Origin: Dactylosporangium sp. AC04546
GTDB taxonomy: Bacteria; Actinomycetota; Actinomycetes; Mycobacteriales; Micromonosporaceae
Length of the DNA: 64,000 nucleotides
Reading direction: 5' to 3'
Assembly: GCF_022095675.1 (NCBI RefSeq)
Contig: NZ_JAHYSG010000047.1
Span: 22,779 to 86,778 of the forward strand
The position numbers and the translations under genes were made by a program. Positions 40,206 to 48,654 of the stretch are shown piece after piece. The notes beneath the pieces were generated by a model. The model searched no databases. It saw only the letters and a list, made by a program, of their open reading frames with translations, and was not told the origin of the DNA. How positions within the stretch are numbered: position 1 is the stretch's first letter; each line of letters opens with the position of its first letter.

Positions 40206-43200
40206 TCAGCGCTTCTTGATGAACGTCACGTTGACGGACTGTGTCGCGCTCTGACCGGCCGCGTTCTCGAACGCGACCGTGAGATCCACGGCCAGCTCAC
40301 CCTTCTCTATCAAGGTTTCGCGGTACGCGGGCGCGACCGTCACGTTCATCGTGAAGGTGCTCCCTTTACTCACATGCTTGGTGAACGTGGCCACCTCGGC
40401 GCCGGACAGGGTGACCGTACCGGCCGAGTTCACCGTGACGGTGATCTCTGCCGTGCCTGCGTTGACGTTGGTGTCCACCTTGTCGACCGTCACCACCGGC
40501 GGCGGGGTCACGGGGACCACCTCGATGAACATCGGACTGGAAAGCGTCGCCTGTCCGGACGAGTCGACGACCAGCGCCTGGAACTTGACGTGCTTGCCCG
40601 CGTCCGCCGGACCCGGTGTCCAGCTGAACAGATACGGCGACGCAGCGGCTGTGCCTACCTTGGTGCCGTTGACGACCAGGGTCGCCGACTGGACGGCGAA
40701 GTCGTCGGCAGCCCGGATCAGCGGATGCACCGTCGATCCGACCTGGAACACCGAGCCACGCCCCGGGTCGGCCACTTCGGCGGTCGGCGCGGAGTCGACG
40801 ATGCTGCCGACGCCGGTCGGTACCTTCGGCGACGGGTGCGGTTTGGTGATGGTGACCGTGGCCGCGCCTGTGCTGTCGGGGCCGGAGATGGCCTCGCGTT
40901 GCTGACCCTTGCCGAGATCACTGCCCGATACGGCGAACGGGGCGCCTTCGCGCACCGCGCTGTTGGCAGCGTTGGCGTTGTACACGGCGAATCCGTTCCC
41001 GGTGATGATGTCACCCGAAGCGGTGAGCGCTCCGGCCGTATCGGTGCCGGCGTCGGTCAGCAGGATGCCGTACGACTGCGACGGTGCGGGCGTGTAGTAG
41101 TTCCCGGTGATCCGGCTGTTGTTCACGAAGCCGGTCACACCGCTGGTGTACTTGATGCCGGCCTGCGGGTACAGGCTGTTCGGCTCGCCCTTGACGACCG
41201 TGTTGGTCACATAGCCGTGGTAGCGGATGCCGGTCCGGACGGCGTTGTCCGGGCTGCCGTCCCTGCCGCGGGCTCCGTCGAACAGGATTCCGCCCGTCTG
41301 GTAGCCGGTTATCACGCTGTTGGTGACGGTGAGCTCGCTCTCGACCGTGCCGGAGCTCGCCCCCTGGATCACGCCGGTCTTGACGACGCCCCAACCATGC
41401 GGGTGATCGGCCAGTTCCTGGGCGTTGGTCGCGACCTTCATCGGACCGACGACGGAGCTCGCGACGCGTCCGGCCGCGCCGAAGAATGCGATGCCCGCCT
41501 CGGCCCAGACGTTGCCCGACGTCACCGTCACGCCCGAGATGTCAACGAACATCTCGTTGGTGTCGGTCGAGCCGAGAGATTGCCTGGAGACCGTGATCAC
41601 GTTGCCGCCACCGTCACGAAGGTACGGCTGGCTGCCCGCCAAGGTCCCGAGCGACTGGTCCGGCTCGATGATCACCTTGTCCGCTCCCGCACCCTTGATC
41701 TTCAAGGGTTTGTTGATCGTCAGCCCGTTCTTCGCGCCCGTCTGTACGGGGTTGGACGTGTGGTTCACCGGAGTCGACGACTCCTGGTAGACACCCGCAC
41801 ACACCACGATCGTGTCCCAAGGCGACGCGTAGTCGACGGCCGTCTGGATCGAGGTGAACTGAGCGTTCGGACACTGCTTCTTGTCGTCGTCGACGGTCCA
41901 GGTCGTGTTTCCCTGTGGGTTCGCGACCACGTCGTTGAGCTTGACGTTGCCCGGGCTGTTGTCATAGGCGGCGAGGTAGCTCGCCGGGTCCGGACCACCG
42001 AGGGCGGAGGGGCCGTAACCGGCACCATTCGCCTGGTTGCCGTCCGACAGGATCTGCGATCCCGCCACGCTCTCCTGGAAGCGAACATCCGCCATCTCGA
42101 TCGAGCCGGACTTCGGCATGTCGCCCACACCGAAGCGGAACTCGAGCTTCGACAGGGAGCTGATGTCCACGCCCTGCGCCGCGAACTCGGTGAGCGGGAC
42201 GCGGATCTGGTCGAGGACGATGTGGGTGTTCGGCGTGTTCGTGCCGGTCGACATGTGCAGGGCGTTGCCCCAGCGTGGGTCTCCGGCGTCGACGGTGCCC
42301 TCGTGGCCGGCCGTGTCGCTCAGCGCGATCAGGAAGTGCTGGGTCGTCGAGGTCGGGTCGTACGACGTCGGCAACTCGTTGGGCCACACCGGGTTCGCCG
42401 GAGTGCCGTTCACCGTCGTGTCTCTGGTGTTGTCGCCACGGTTGTCGGCGCCCGGGTTGCGGGTGTCGAAGAAGTTGACGGCGGCACCCAGCGTCAGCGC
42501 CTTGAGGCCCTGCACGTTCTTCGACGCGGCCGGGATCTGGGCGGTGAGCGTGGCGGTCGAGTTCTGGTCCCACGCGAGCGTGAGCTGGCGACCGTAGGAG
42601 TGGTTGATCGGGCTGTTCTCGCGGGTGGCGTTCTGTCCACCGAGTGAGCTTGCCGCGGGCAGCGGGCAGGGCTTGGCGGCGGTCGGCAGGCCACTCTTGC
42701 CGAGCTGCGCCGGTGCGAAGTCCTGGGGCTCCGGGTTGCACCAGTCGTAACCGCCCACGGTCGGCGCCGGCTTCGACGCGACACCAGCAGCCTGGGCGTA
42801 CGGGTCCGCGAAGCCACTGCCGCCCAGGGAGCCGCCGAGAGCGTTGAGGGTGAGTGGGTTCTCCACCTCGGGACGTATCACGTCCACCCGCTCCTGCGGC
42901 GCGGCGAAGTAGGACGTGTTGACCCGCTCGTTGCATGGGATGGCCTTGCCGGACGGACTTGTGGGACAGGCCGTCGGCGGGATCTGCAGCCCGGTGGAGG
43001 TGTTCGCCAGCTCGCCGGTCATGTACGGCTGGAACGCGCCCTCACCGCCGATGTACCGACGGAAGAAGGCGGCCATCGTGGCGAGTCCGAGCTTCTCCTG
43101 ATCGCCCATGCGTGCCGCGTCACCCGAGATCTTGGTGTTCACGGCCGGGTTGAGCGGGTCGAGGTTGCCGATCGCGTAGTTCAGGTTCGGATCGGTGGAG

Positions 43201-44291
43201 CTCGCGGCACCACTGAGCCGAAGGTTGTGCGGGTGGATGTTGTTGGTCGCGAACGGTGCCGAGTTACCGCACGCCGCGTCGTTGTTGGCCTGGCCGTCCG
43301 CGCCACCGTCGGCATACCAGACGGTGTTGTACCAGTTGTGGATCGCACCCAGGTGCTCCACCTGGATCCGCGGGAAGGGGTCGCCCGGGTTGATGTACTG
43401 GCTGCGCTCGAACAACCGGGCGCCCTGCAGGTTGGAGACGTCGCCGTCGCACATCGGCAGGATCGTCATGTACGGCATGCCGTACGGAGCCTTGCGTTCG
43501 TAGTCGACCGGCGCCAGTGAGATGACCCCCCGGATCGGATACCTGGGGCCGTCGGTGCGGATGCGGTTGTAGTCGATGAAGCTCGAGACAGCGTCACCGC
43601 CGCGTGAGTGGCCCATCAAGCCGATGCGGGTCATGTCAAGATGACCGGAGAGCGCCGTGCCGATAGTGGTGTGCTCGTCGGCAGGCAGACCTCCACCGCG
43701 GTTCGCCGCGCTGAGCGCGTCGAGGGTGGCGGCGATGAGCATGCGCCGGTTGTGCATGCCTTTGCCCTTGGGGTTGTCCTGCCGCATCATCAGCTGGTCC
43801 TGCGAGATGGAGAACGTCGTGTATCCCCACGTGGCGAGGTTCTCCGCGAGGTACGCGTAGCCGCTCTCGTTGTGCTTGAACTGCGCACAGGTGGCGCGCA
43901 CGGAGTCCTGGCCGACGTCGCACGATCCATGGTTGCCGTGCACCAGAACGATCAGCGGCGAGGGCGTGGTACGCAGGCTCCAGTCCGGCATGTAGAGCTG
44001 ACCGCGAATCTCGAACTGCTCCGGCGCCTGTGCCGTCCCTGCCGTCGGAAGGGCTCCGTCGGAGTTCGGCTCCTCGATGGTGGCCAGACCGAACTTGGCC
44101 TCCTGGATGACCCGATGCCCGAACGGTCCGCGGGCCGTCGGGTCAGGCAGGTCCGCCGAATTCGTCGCGGCCACGGCTGGCACTGCCGGTGCTGCCGTTG
44201 CCTGCGAAGGCAGCGCTACCTGGACAGTCAGCGAGGCGGTCACCAGGAGGAGCACGTAGGCACTCTTCCGTCTTCTAAACGGTATTTTCAC
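40206..44291 (-). CDS. giant secreted protein: alpha/beta-hydrolase, beta-helix and Ig-like regions
   Basis: A 1361-residue exported protein. A Sec signal peptide (RRRKSAYVLLLVTASL, cleavage near ATAAPA) is followed by an alpha/beta-hydrolase (about residues 70-450) with IVLVHGNHG and nucleophile elbow GLMGHSRGGD. A middle beta-rich region (about 520-760) follows. A right-handed beta-helix/pectin-lyase-like region (about 810-1140) starts at FTSIQTAVDYASPWDTIVVC, with many NSRITGN/TNSVITG turns. Two Ig-like domains end the protein. A secreted esterase acting on a polymer is plausible. GTG 44291 is preferred over ATG 44297 because GGAG lies 6 bases before it but touches the ATG. It lies between MBL gene fragments. 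Confidence 0.85.
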   Translation of the reverse strand: MKIPFRRRKSAYVLLLVTASLTVQVALPSQATAAPAVPAVAATNSADLPDPTARGPFGHRVIQEAKFGLATIEEPNSDGALPTAGTAQAPEQFEIRGQLYMPDWSLRTTPSPLIVLVHGNHGSCDVGQDSVRATCAQFKHNESGYAYLAENLATWGYTTFSISQDQLMMRQDNPKGKGMHNRRMLIAATLDALSAANRGGGLPADEHTTIGTALSGHLDMTRIGLMGHSRGGDAVSSFIDYNRIRTDGPRYPIRGVISLAPVDYERKAPYGMPYMTILPMCDGDVSNLQGARLFERSQYINPGDPFPRIQVEHLGAIHNWYNTVWYADGGADGQANNDAACGNSAPFATNNIHPHNLRLSGAASSTDPNLNYAIGNLDPLNPAVNTKISGDAARMGDQEKLGLATMAAFFRRYIGGEGAFQPYMTGELANTSTGLQIPPTACPTSPSGKAIPCNERVNTSYFAAPQERVDVIRPEVENPLTLNALGGSLGGSGFADPYAQAAGVASKPAPTVGGYDWCNPEPQDFAPAQLGKSGLPTAAKPCPLPAASSLGGQNATRENSPINHSYGRQLTLAWDQNSTATLTAQIPAASKNVQGLKALTLGAAVNFFDTRNPGADNRGDNTRDTTVNGTPANPVWPNELPTSYDPTSTTQHFLIALSDTAGHEGTVDAGDPRWGNALHMSTGTNTPNTHIVLDQIRVPLTEFAAQGVDISSLSKLEFRFGVGDMPKSGSIEMADVRFQESVAGSQILSDGNQANGAGYGPSALGGPDPASYLAAYDNSPGNVKLNDVVANPQGNTTWTVDDDKKQCPNAQFTSIQTAVDYASPWDTIVVCAGVYQESSTPVNHTSNPVQTGAKNGLTINKPLKIKGAGADKVIIEPDQSLGTLAGSQPYLRDGGGNVITVSRQSLGSTDTNEMFVDISGVTVTSGNVWAEAGIAFFGAAGRVASSVVGPMKVATNAQELADHPHGWGVVKTGVIQGASSGTVESELTVTNSVITGYQTGGILFDGARGRDGSPDNAVRTGIRYHGYVTNTVVKGEPNSLYPQAGIKYTSGVTGFVNNSRITGNYYTPAPSQSYGILLTDAGTDTAGALTASGDIITGNGFAVYNANAANSAVREGAPFAVSGSDLGKGQQREAISGPDSTGAATVTITKPHPSPKVPTGVGSIVDSAPTAEVADPGRGSVFQVGSTVHPLIRAADDFAVQSATLVVNGTKVGTAAASPYLFSWTPGPADAGKHVKFQALVVDSSGQATLSSPMFIEVVPVTPPPVVTVDKVDTNVNAGTAEITVTVNSAGTVTLSGAEVATFTKHVSKGSTFTMNVTVAPAYRETLIEKGELAVDLTVAFENAAGQSATQSVNVTFIKKR

Positions 44292-44631
44292 GACCATCTC
44301 CGCGAATTGATTAGGGCCCGAATGATTCGGACCCTAAAGAACTCACGTTTCTCAGCCTTGATCCACTTGTAAAATGTGGATCTCTCGATCCCGCTTGTTC
44401 GCCCTAAATCCACAGGTCAGGGCATCGGGATCGGTTTGGGGTGAACGCGGTGACTTCGTTGCTTTTGCCGTCTATCTGGATCCGACCGAGCACCAGCCCC
44501 GCCCACAGCGCTCGAAAATCGAAGATCAGCACCGAGGGCGGGGTGCGGGCACGACACGAGGGTCCCGATCGGCCTCGACTTCACCACCCCAGGCTCCATC
44601 ACCTGGCCGCGTAGTTCCGTCCGTCCGCGAC
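44292..44631. other. A/T-richer upstream region of the giant gene with two palindromes
   Basis: No convincing gene. It contains a 27-base near-perfect palindrome (TTAGGGCCCGAA 44311-44322, TTCGGACCCTAA 44326-44337; 11 of 12 pairs) and a second one (GATCCAC 44360-44366 with GTGGATC 44376-44382) whose loop holds TTGTAAAAT. Both lie just upstream of the giant gene start and may be its operator and promoter. Base composition is lower in GC than the neighbours. Confidence 0.5.
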
Positions 44632-44716
44632 TTCCCCGGGGGTCCTGGGCGGACAACAAACCCGACCGACTTCAACTCCTTGATGGACGACCCGGAGGAG
44701 AAGATCTTCGGCCGCC
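44632..44716 (+). pseudogene. 85-base fragment of the MBL-fold gene
   Basis: Matches 39966-40050 of the intact metallo-beta-lactamase gene at 80 of 85 positions by eye. It covers the segment from FPGG to FGR and keeps the frame, but neither the beginning nor the end of the gene. As a direct repeat it brackets the giant secreted gene. Confidence 0.85.
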
Positions 44717-44731
44717 GGACCCAGCAGCCTT

Positions 44732-44767
44732 CCTGGCTCGTGATATCATGTGATATCACGAGCCAGG
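44732..44767. promoter_or_regulatory. vapBC operator: 36-base perfect palindrome
   Basis: Arms CCTGGCTCGTGATATCA (44732-44748) and its complement (44751-44767) are separated by TG. The inner part holds two TGATATCA copies, each itself palindromic. It ends 13 bases before the vapB start and is the expected autoregulatory site for the VapBC complex; it probably overlaps the promoter. Confidence 0.8.
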
Positions 44768-44780
44768 CGGGAGACCAGCG

Positions 44781-44999
44781 ATGACCGACCTCCTTATCCG
44801 CGACGTGCCGGACGATGTGGTGGCCGCAATCGACGCCAACGCCGGTCGGCTGGGCCTGTCGCGCACCGAATACCTTCGACGCACCTTGACTCAGGCGGCA
44901 CATCGACCCGCCCCCGTGACAGTCGACCAACTACGACGCTTCACGGACACGTTCGGCGACCTTGCCGATGACGACCTCATGCGCGAGGCATGGAAGTGA
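44781..44999 (+). CDS. vapB: antitoxin VapB, ribbon-helix-helix type
   Basis: A 72-residue antitoxin. The N-terminal ribbon-helix-helix ([18 protein letters not shown], then [12 protein letters not shown]) binds DNA; the C-terminal tail (residues about 45-72, [18 protein letters not shown]) would wrap and inhibit the toxin. GGGAG lies 8 bases before the ATG. It overlaps vapC by 10 bases and lies just after a large palindrome that is its likely binding site. Confidence 0.88.
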   Translation: MTDLLIRDVPDDVVAAIDANAGRLGLSRTEYLRRTLTQAAHRPAPVTVDQLRRFTDTFGDLADDDLMREAWK

Positions 45000-45397
45000 G
45001 CTGGCTGATCGACAAGTCCGCTCTTGTGCGACTCGGCGCCAGCCCCGACGCGGAGACGTGGGCAGACCGGATTGGCCGGGGCCTTGTCCACATCACCACG
45101 GTCACGCTCCTGGAGGTGGGCTACTCCGCCCGGACAGCCAGAGAAATCCGCACCGCCTCCAGCGAACCACCGCTCTCCCTGATGCCGGTCGAATACCTAA
45201 CGCCCGCAATGGAGCAGCGCGCCGTTGAGGTCCAGGCGACTCTCGCCGACCTGGGGCAACATCGCGCGCCGGGCATTCCCGATCTTCTGATCGCCGCCGC
45301 AGCCGAACGCGCCGGCCACACCGTGCTGCATCTTGACAAGGACTTCGAAGTCATCGCGGGCGCAACCGGCCAGCCAACAGAGCGTCTCCGCACGTGA
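44990..45397 (+). CDS. vapC: toxin VapC, PIN-domain ribonuclease
   Basis: A 135-residue PIN-domain endoribonuclease. Acidic active-site residues are visible: Asp in [11 protein letters not shown] (residue 8), Glu in [12 protein letters not shown], Asp in [11 protein letters not shown] and Asp in [10 protein letters not shown]. VapC toxins cut tRNA or rRNA when free of antitoxin. ATG 44990 is used; a GTG at 44996 would also work. With vapB it forms a compact module lodged between two fragments of an MBL-fold gene, consistent with arrival as a mobile module. Confidence 0.9.
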   Translation: MEVSWLIDKSALVRLGASPDAETWADRIGRGLVHITTVTLLEVGYSARTAREIRTASSEPPLSLMPVEYLTPAMEQRAVEVQATLADLGQHRAPGIPDLLIAAAAERAGHTVLHLDKDFEVIAGATGQPTERLRT

Positions 45398-45499
45398 TCA
45401 CGTCGGTCGTAACGCATCCGCAGCGACCTCGACGTCACGGACCATCCAAATCCGCAGCCTTTTCACAAGGCTGCGGTACCGAGCGACTCCCTCTTCCCG

Positions 45500-45677
45500 A
45501 GCGGGGTGGGCAACACGTTCGGCTCGAAGGAGAACTTCGACTCCCTGTACCACGACGTGACCACGAAGCTCTTCGACGTCCTGCCGGACGGGGTCACTTC
45601 AACCCGGCCACGGCGCGAACTCCACGATCGGCACCGAACGCCCGTCCCTACCGGAGCGGCGCGCCCGCGGCTGGTAG
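45500..45677 (+). pseudogene. 3' remnant of a second MBL-fold gene
   Basis: Reads like the C-terminal part of an MBL hydrolase: GNTFGSKENFDSLYHDVTTK, then FDVLPDG, a frameshift, and in another frame the usual ending GTERPSLPERRARGW and stop. It aligns with the last 150 or so bases of the intact gene ending at 40148 but is clearly a different paralogue. It is probably the surviving end of a tandem partner gene destroyed by the vapBC/giant-gene insertion. Confidence 0.8.
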
Positions 45678-45678
45678 C

Positions 45679-46080
45679 TCAGGACTCAGACAGCCGCTCG
45701 TGAAGCGACCGGCCGAACCGCTCGAAGAACACCGCGTACGCCGGCGCGCCCGGCGTCCACGACTCGCCCTCGTCACGGGCGGTGTAGCGGTCGATCGCGC
45801 CGCCGAAGTCCGCACGGGCCGCCGTCCAGAACTCACGCCCCTGGGCGACGATCCACATGCACAGATCCTCGGTGTCGTCCTCGGAGTACCGCACCCCGTC
45901 CACGACCGGTCCGTCCCAGTAGTCGGCGAGCTCCTCCGCCGCCAGCTCGTACGCCAGCTGGAACGCCACGATCTCGTCCTCCGGCGCCTCGCGTAGCCAG
46001 GCGAGGAGGCTCGCCTGGCTCCGGGCGTGCGTCTCGAGCACCGACCAGAACCGCTCCGGAACGTCCATCACCGCGTTCAT
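45679..46080 (-). CDS. DUF4240 domain protein
   Basis: A 133-residue soluble acidic protein matching the DUF4240 pattern. FWSVLETHARSQASLLAWL is followed by AFQLAYELAAEELADYWDGP, then DLCMWIVAQGREFW. Family function is unknown; some members occur as immunity-like genes near polymorphic toxins, which I do not see here. ATG 46080 is used; ATG 46068 (MDVPERFW) would fit the family start equally well. It ends 1 base from the MBL remnant on the opposite strand. Confidence 0.7.
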   Translation of the reverse strand: MNAVMDVPERFWSVLETHARSQASLLAWLREAPEDEIVAFQLAYELAAEELADYWDGPVVDGVRYSEDDTEDLCMWIVAQGREFWTAARADFGGAIDRYTARDEGESWTPGAPAYAVFFERFGRSLHERLSES

Positions 46081-46244
46081 ACCACGGTGCGTCCGCGCCA
46101 CAATGTTGCCTGCCCAGAACCGTCAAGGTTCCCGGGCGGTGTGGGGAACACGGCCAGGCGACCACGACCGGTGCGGCTGAGTGACCACGAACGTGGCGGC
46201 CAGATGACCACTGATCATGCAGACGGCGTGACGGCGGCGGCGAG

Positions 46245-47435
46245 TCAGGGGGTGGTGGGCCAGGGGATCTCGGTCTCGACCGGCCGGCTGTAGTCGACGC
46301 CGGGCACGTCGAAGCCGTGCAAGCGGCGCACCTCGCCGGCGAACCAGTCCAGGTCGGCCAGGCCGGCGATGGTTTCGGTGGTGGCGTCCCGCCAGCGCTC
46401 GCCGATCGCGGCCTGCACCGCCGGTTCCAGTTCCCACGTGTCGAGCCGGACGCGGGCCTCGTCGTCGGTGGTCAGCTCGACGGTACCGATGAGCTGGTCC
46501 CAGAGCTGCACCAGCTGCGCGGCCGGGGACACCATGGCGTCGCCGAGCACGGCGCGCAGCAGCCCGACGTACAGGGCGATGCCCGGAATAGCGGTCGACG
46601 ACTGCGTGACCGCGGCCCCGTTGACGCTGGTGACCGCCCGCCCACCGCGGGCGGCGAGTTCGGCGTGCAGTTCCCGGGCGGTGGCCTCCAGGTCGGCCTT
46701 GGCCGCGCCGATGGTGCCGGCCCGGTAGATCCCGGACGTCAGCGGCGAGCCGATGTAGGTCAGCGCCACGGTCGTGACCCCGTCGGCGAGCATGTCGGCC
46801 GCGCTCAGGTGATGGATCCACCGGCGCCAGTCGGCGCCGCCCATGACCGCGACGGTCTGCGCGGTCTCCTGCTCGGTGGCCGGCTCGCTGGTGACCGTCT
46901 TGACCACCGGGGCTCCGTCGTCGAACGCGAGGGTCTTGGTGGTGTGGGCCGCGCCGAGCGGCTTGAGGACCGAGGCGTACGTCTCGCCGGTGTCCGGGTC
47001 GGTACGCCGCGGCGCCGCCACCGAGTAGATCAGGTGGTCGATCGGGCCGAACCGTTCGGCGAGCAGCTTGGTCACCTGCTCCTTCGTCTGGTCGCTGAAC
47101 GCGTCGCCGTTGACGAACACGAAGTCGTCCCCGGCCAGTTCGGCGGTGGCGGCGACGCGGTACCAGCCGGCGGTGGCGGTCCGCCGCGGCGTCGGCGCCT
47201 TCTCCAGGCACACCCCGACGCCCCGGATGCCGTAGCGGGCCAGGCCGGCGATGGTGGCGGCCAGCCCGTACCCGGCCGAGCAGCCCACGACCAGCGCAGT
47301 GGGCCTGCGCCCGGACGGTACCGAGCCGGCGGGAACATCACTCCACATCCGGTTCACCGTCTCCGCGCAGCCGGCCGGGTGGGCGTCCAGGAACACGAAC
47401 CCCTTGCCGGCGGGGGTGACGACACGTGCGCTCAT
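46245..47435 (-). CDS. fabV: trans-2-enoyl-ACP/CoA reductase, FabV type
   Basis: A 396-residue NAD(P)H-dependent enoyl reductase of the FabV class, performing the last step of fatty acid elongation. It has the family start GKGFVFLDAHPAGCAETV, the NAD motif VVGCSAGYGLAATIAGLA (about residues 48-65) and the catalytic region TYIGSPLTSGIYRAGTIGAA, where a Tyr and Lys eight residues apart are expected. FabV is insensitive to some FabI inhibitors in other bacteria and is uncommon in actinomycetes, which usually rely on FabI/InhA. It is alone, diverging from ung with no other fatty acid genes nearby, so transfer from elsewhere is possible. Confidence 0.88.
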   Translation of the reverse strand: MSARVVTPAGKGFVFLDAHPAGCAETVNRMWSDVPAGSVPSGRRPTALVVGCSAGYGLAATIAGLARYGIRGVGVCLEKAPTPRRTATAGWYRVAATAELAGDDFVFVNGDAFSDQTKEQVTKLLAERFGPIDHLIYSVAAPRRTDPDTGETYASVLKPLGAAHTTKTLAFDDGAPVVKTVTSEPATEQETAQTVAVMGGADWRRWIHHLSAADMLADGVTTVALTYIGSPLTSGIYRAGTIGAAKADLEATARELHAELAARGGRAVTSVNGAAVTQSSTAIPGIALYVGLLRAVLGDAMVSPAAQLVQLWDQLIGTVELTTDDEARVRLDTWELEPAVQAAIGERWRDATTETIAGLADLDWFAGEVRRLHGFDVPGVDYSRPVETEIPWPTTP

Positions 47436-47557
47436 CAGGTGTGGCCCTTCGACTCGTCATGGCGGCGTGCAGGCGCGCTACATATCTTCCACGGTGCGCA
47501 GCTCCAGCCGCCGCGCTGGTTGACCATGGGCGGCCGGCGGGCGATAGATTGCCCGCC

Positions 47558-48265
47558 ATGACCGTATCGGCGAAGCCCGTCTATCTGCTGGACTTCCTGC
47601 CCGACGACTGGCGCGAGGCGGTCACGCCGTACGTCGACCCCGCTGTCGTGGCGGCCCTGTCCTCGTTCGTGGTCGAGGAGTACCGGTCCGGCACGGTGTA
47701 TCCGCGGAAGCAGGACATCTACGCCGCGTACAAGCTGTCGCCGCTCGCGACGACCCGGATCCTCATCCTCGGCCAGGATCCGTACATCCGGCCAGGGCAG
47801 GCCCACGGGCTGAGCTTCAGCGTGCCGCCGGGCGTCCCGGTCCCGCCGTCGCTGCACAACGTGTACCAGGAGATGCGCGAGGACCTCGGGGTGGACCCGC
47901 CGCCGTCGGGTGACCTGACCGCGTGGTGCCGGCAGGGGGTGATGCTGCTCAACGCGGTACTGACCGTCCGCGCCGGCTCCCCGAACTCGCACAAGGGGCG
48001 CGGTTGGGAGAACGTCACCGACGCCACGATCCGGGCGCTGAACGCGAAGGAGGAGCGCGTCGTGTTCGTGCTGTGGGGAGCGGCGGCGAAGGCGAAGGCG
48101 CCGCTCGTGACGAACGACCGGCACGTCGTGCTGCGGGCCGGGCACCCCAGCCCGATGAACCCGGCCGGTTTCCGCGGCAGCCGGCCGTTCAGCCGGATCA
48201 ACGCGGCGCTCGTGGCGGCCGGAGCCTCGCCGGTGCGCTGGTCGCCCTCCATGCCGCGGCTTTGA
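47558..48265 (+). CDS. ung: uracil-DNA glycosylase, family 1
   Basis: A 235-residue repair enzyme that removes uracil from DNA. Both family-1 motifs are present: the water-activating loop GQDPYIRPGQAHGLSFSVP (about residues 72-90) and the minor-groove loop HPSPMNPAGFRGS (about 196-208). Other typical parts are VMLLNAVLTVRAG and VLWGAAAKAK. The ATG at 47558 lies 122 bases from the divergent fabV start. Confidence 0.94.
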   Translation: MTVSAKPVYLLDFLPDDWREAVTPYVDPAVVAALSSFVVEEYRSGTVYPRKQDIYAAYKLSPLATTRILILGQDPYIRPGQAHGLSFSVPPGVPVPPSLHNVYQEMREDLGVDPPPSGDLTAWCRQGVMLLNAVLTVRAGSPNSHKGRGWENVTDATIRALNAKEERVVFVLWGAAAKAKAPLVTNDRHVVLRAGHPSPMNPAGFRGSRPFSRINAALVAAGASPVRWSPSMPRL

Positions 48266-48331
48266 GGGCGCGACGCTTCGTTGGGCCGGTGCGCCTCCCG
48301 TGATTACCCTCGGTACTAGGAGGTGATCTTC

Positions 48332-48652
48332 ATGTCTAGATTCCTCATCCAGGGAACCTTCACCCCGGACGGGCTCCGCGGGCTGCTCAAGGAAGGGGGC
48401 AGCGGGCGAGTTGACGCAGTCCGGAAGATGGCCGAAAGCGTCGGCGGACACCTGGAGTCGTTCGACTTCTGCTTCGGCGACAACGACACGTATGTGATCT
48501 GCGAGCTGCCGGACAACCAGGCCGCCACGGCGGTCGCGCTCGCGGTCGGTGCGTCCGGCGGTGCCACCACCAAGACCGTGGCCCTGCTGACCCCGGCAGA
48601 GGTCGACCGGGCGGTGCTGCAGACCGTCGACTACCGCGCCCCGGGCGGCTGA
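48332..48652 (+). CDS. GYD-domain protein
   Basis: A 106-residue ferredoxin-like-fold protein of the GYD family (function unknown, stress-linked in some bacteria). Visible parts are RFLIQGTFTPDGLRGLLKEGG at the start, given here as residues 3-23, and ESFDFCFGDNDTYVICELPD. A full-consensus ribosome site AGGAGGTGA (48318-48326) lies 5 bases before ATG 48332, which decides the start. It ends 3 bases from a convergent gene. Confidence 0.85.
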   Translation: MSRFLIQGTFTPDGLRGLLKEGGSGRVDAVRKMAESVGGHLESFDFCFGDNDTYVICELPDNQAATAVALAVGASGGATTKTVALLTPAEVDRAVLQTVDYRAPGG

Positions 48653-48654
48653 CC

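Noticed and set aside
44374..44784. Plus-strand open frame spanning the MBL fragment ahead of vapB
   Set aside because: Only the fragment portion resembles protein; the rest is non-coding and the frame runs through the vapBC palindrome.
40149..46244. Transposon or integrative element carrying the giant gene and vapBC
   Set aside because: No transposase, integrase, terminal inverted repeats or tRNA attachment site was found; only gene-fragment direct repeats support an insertion.
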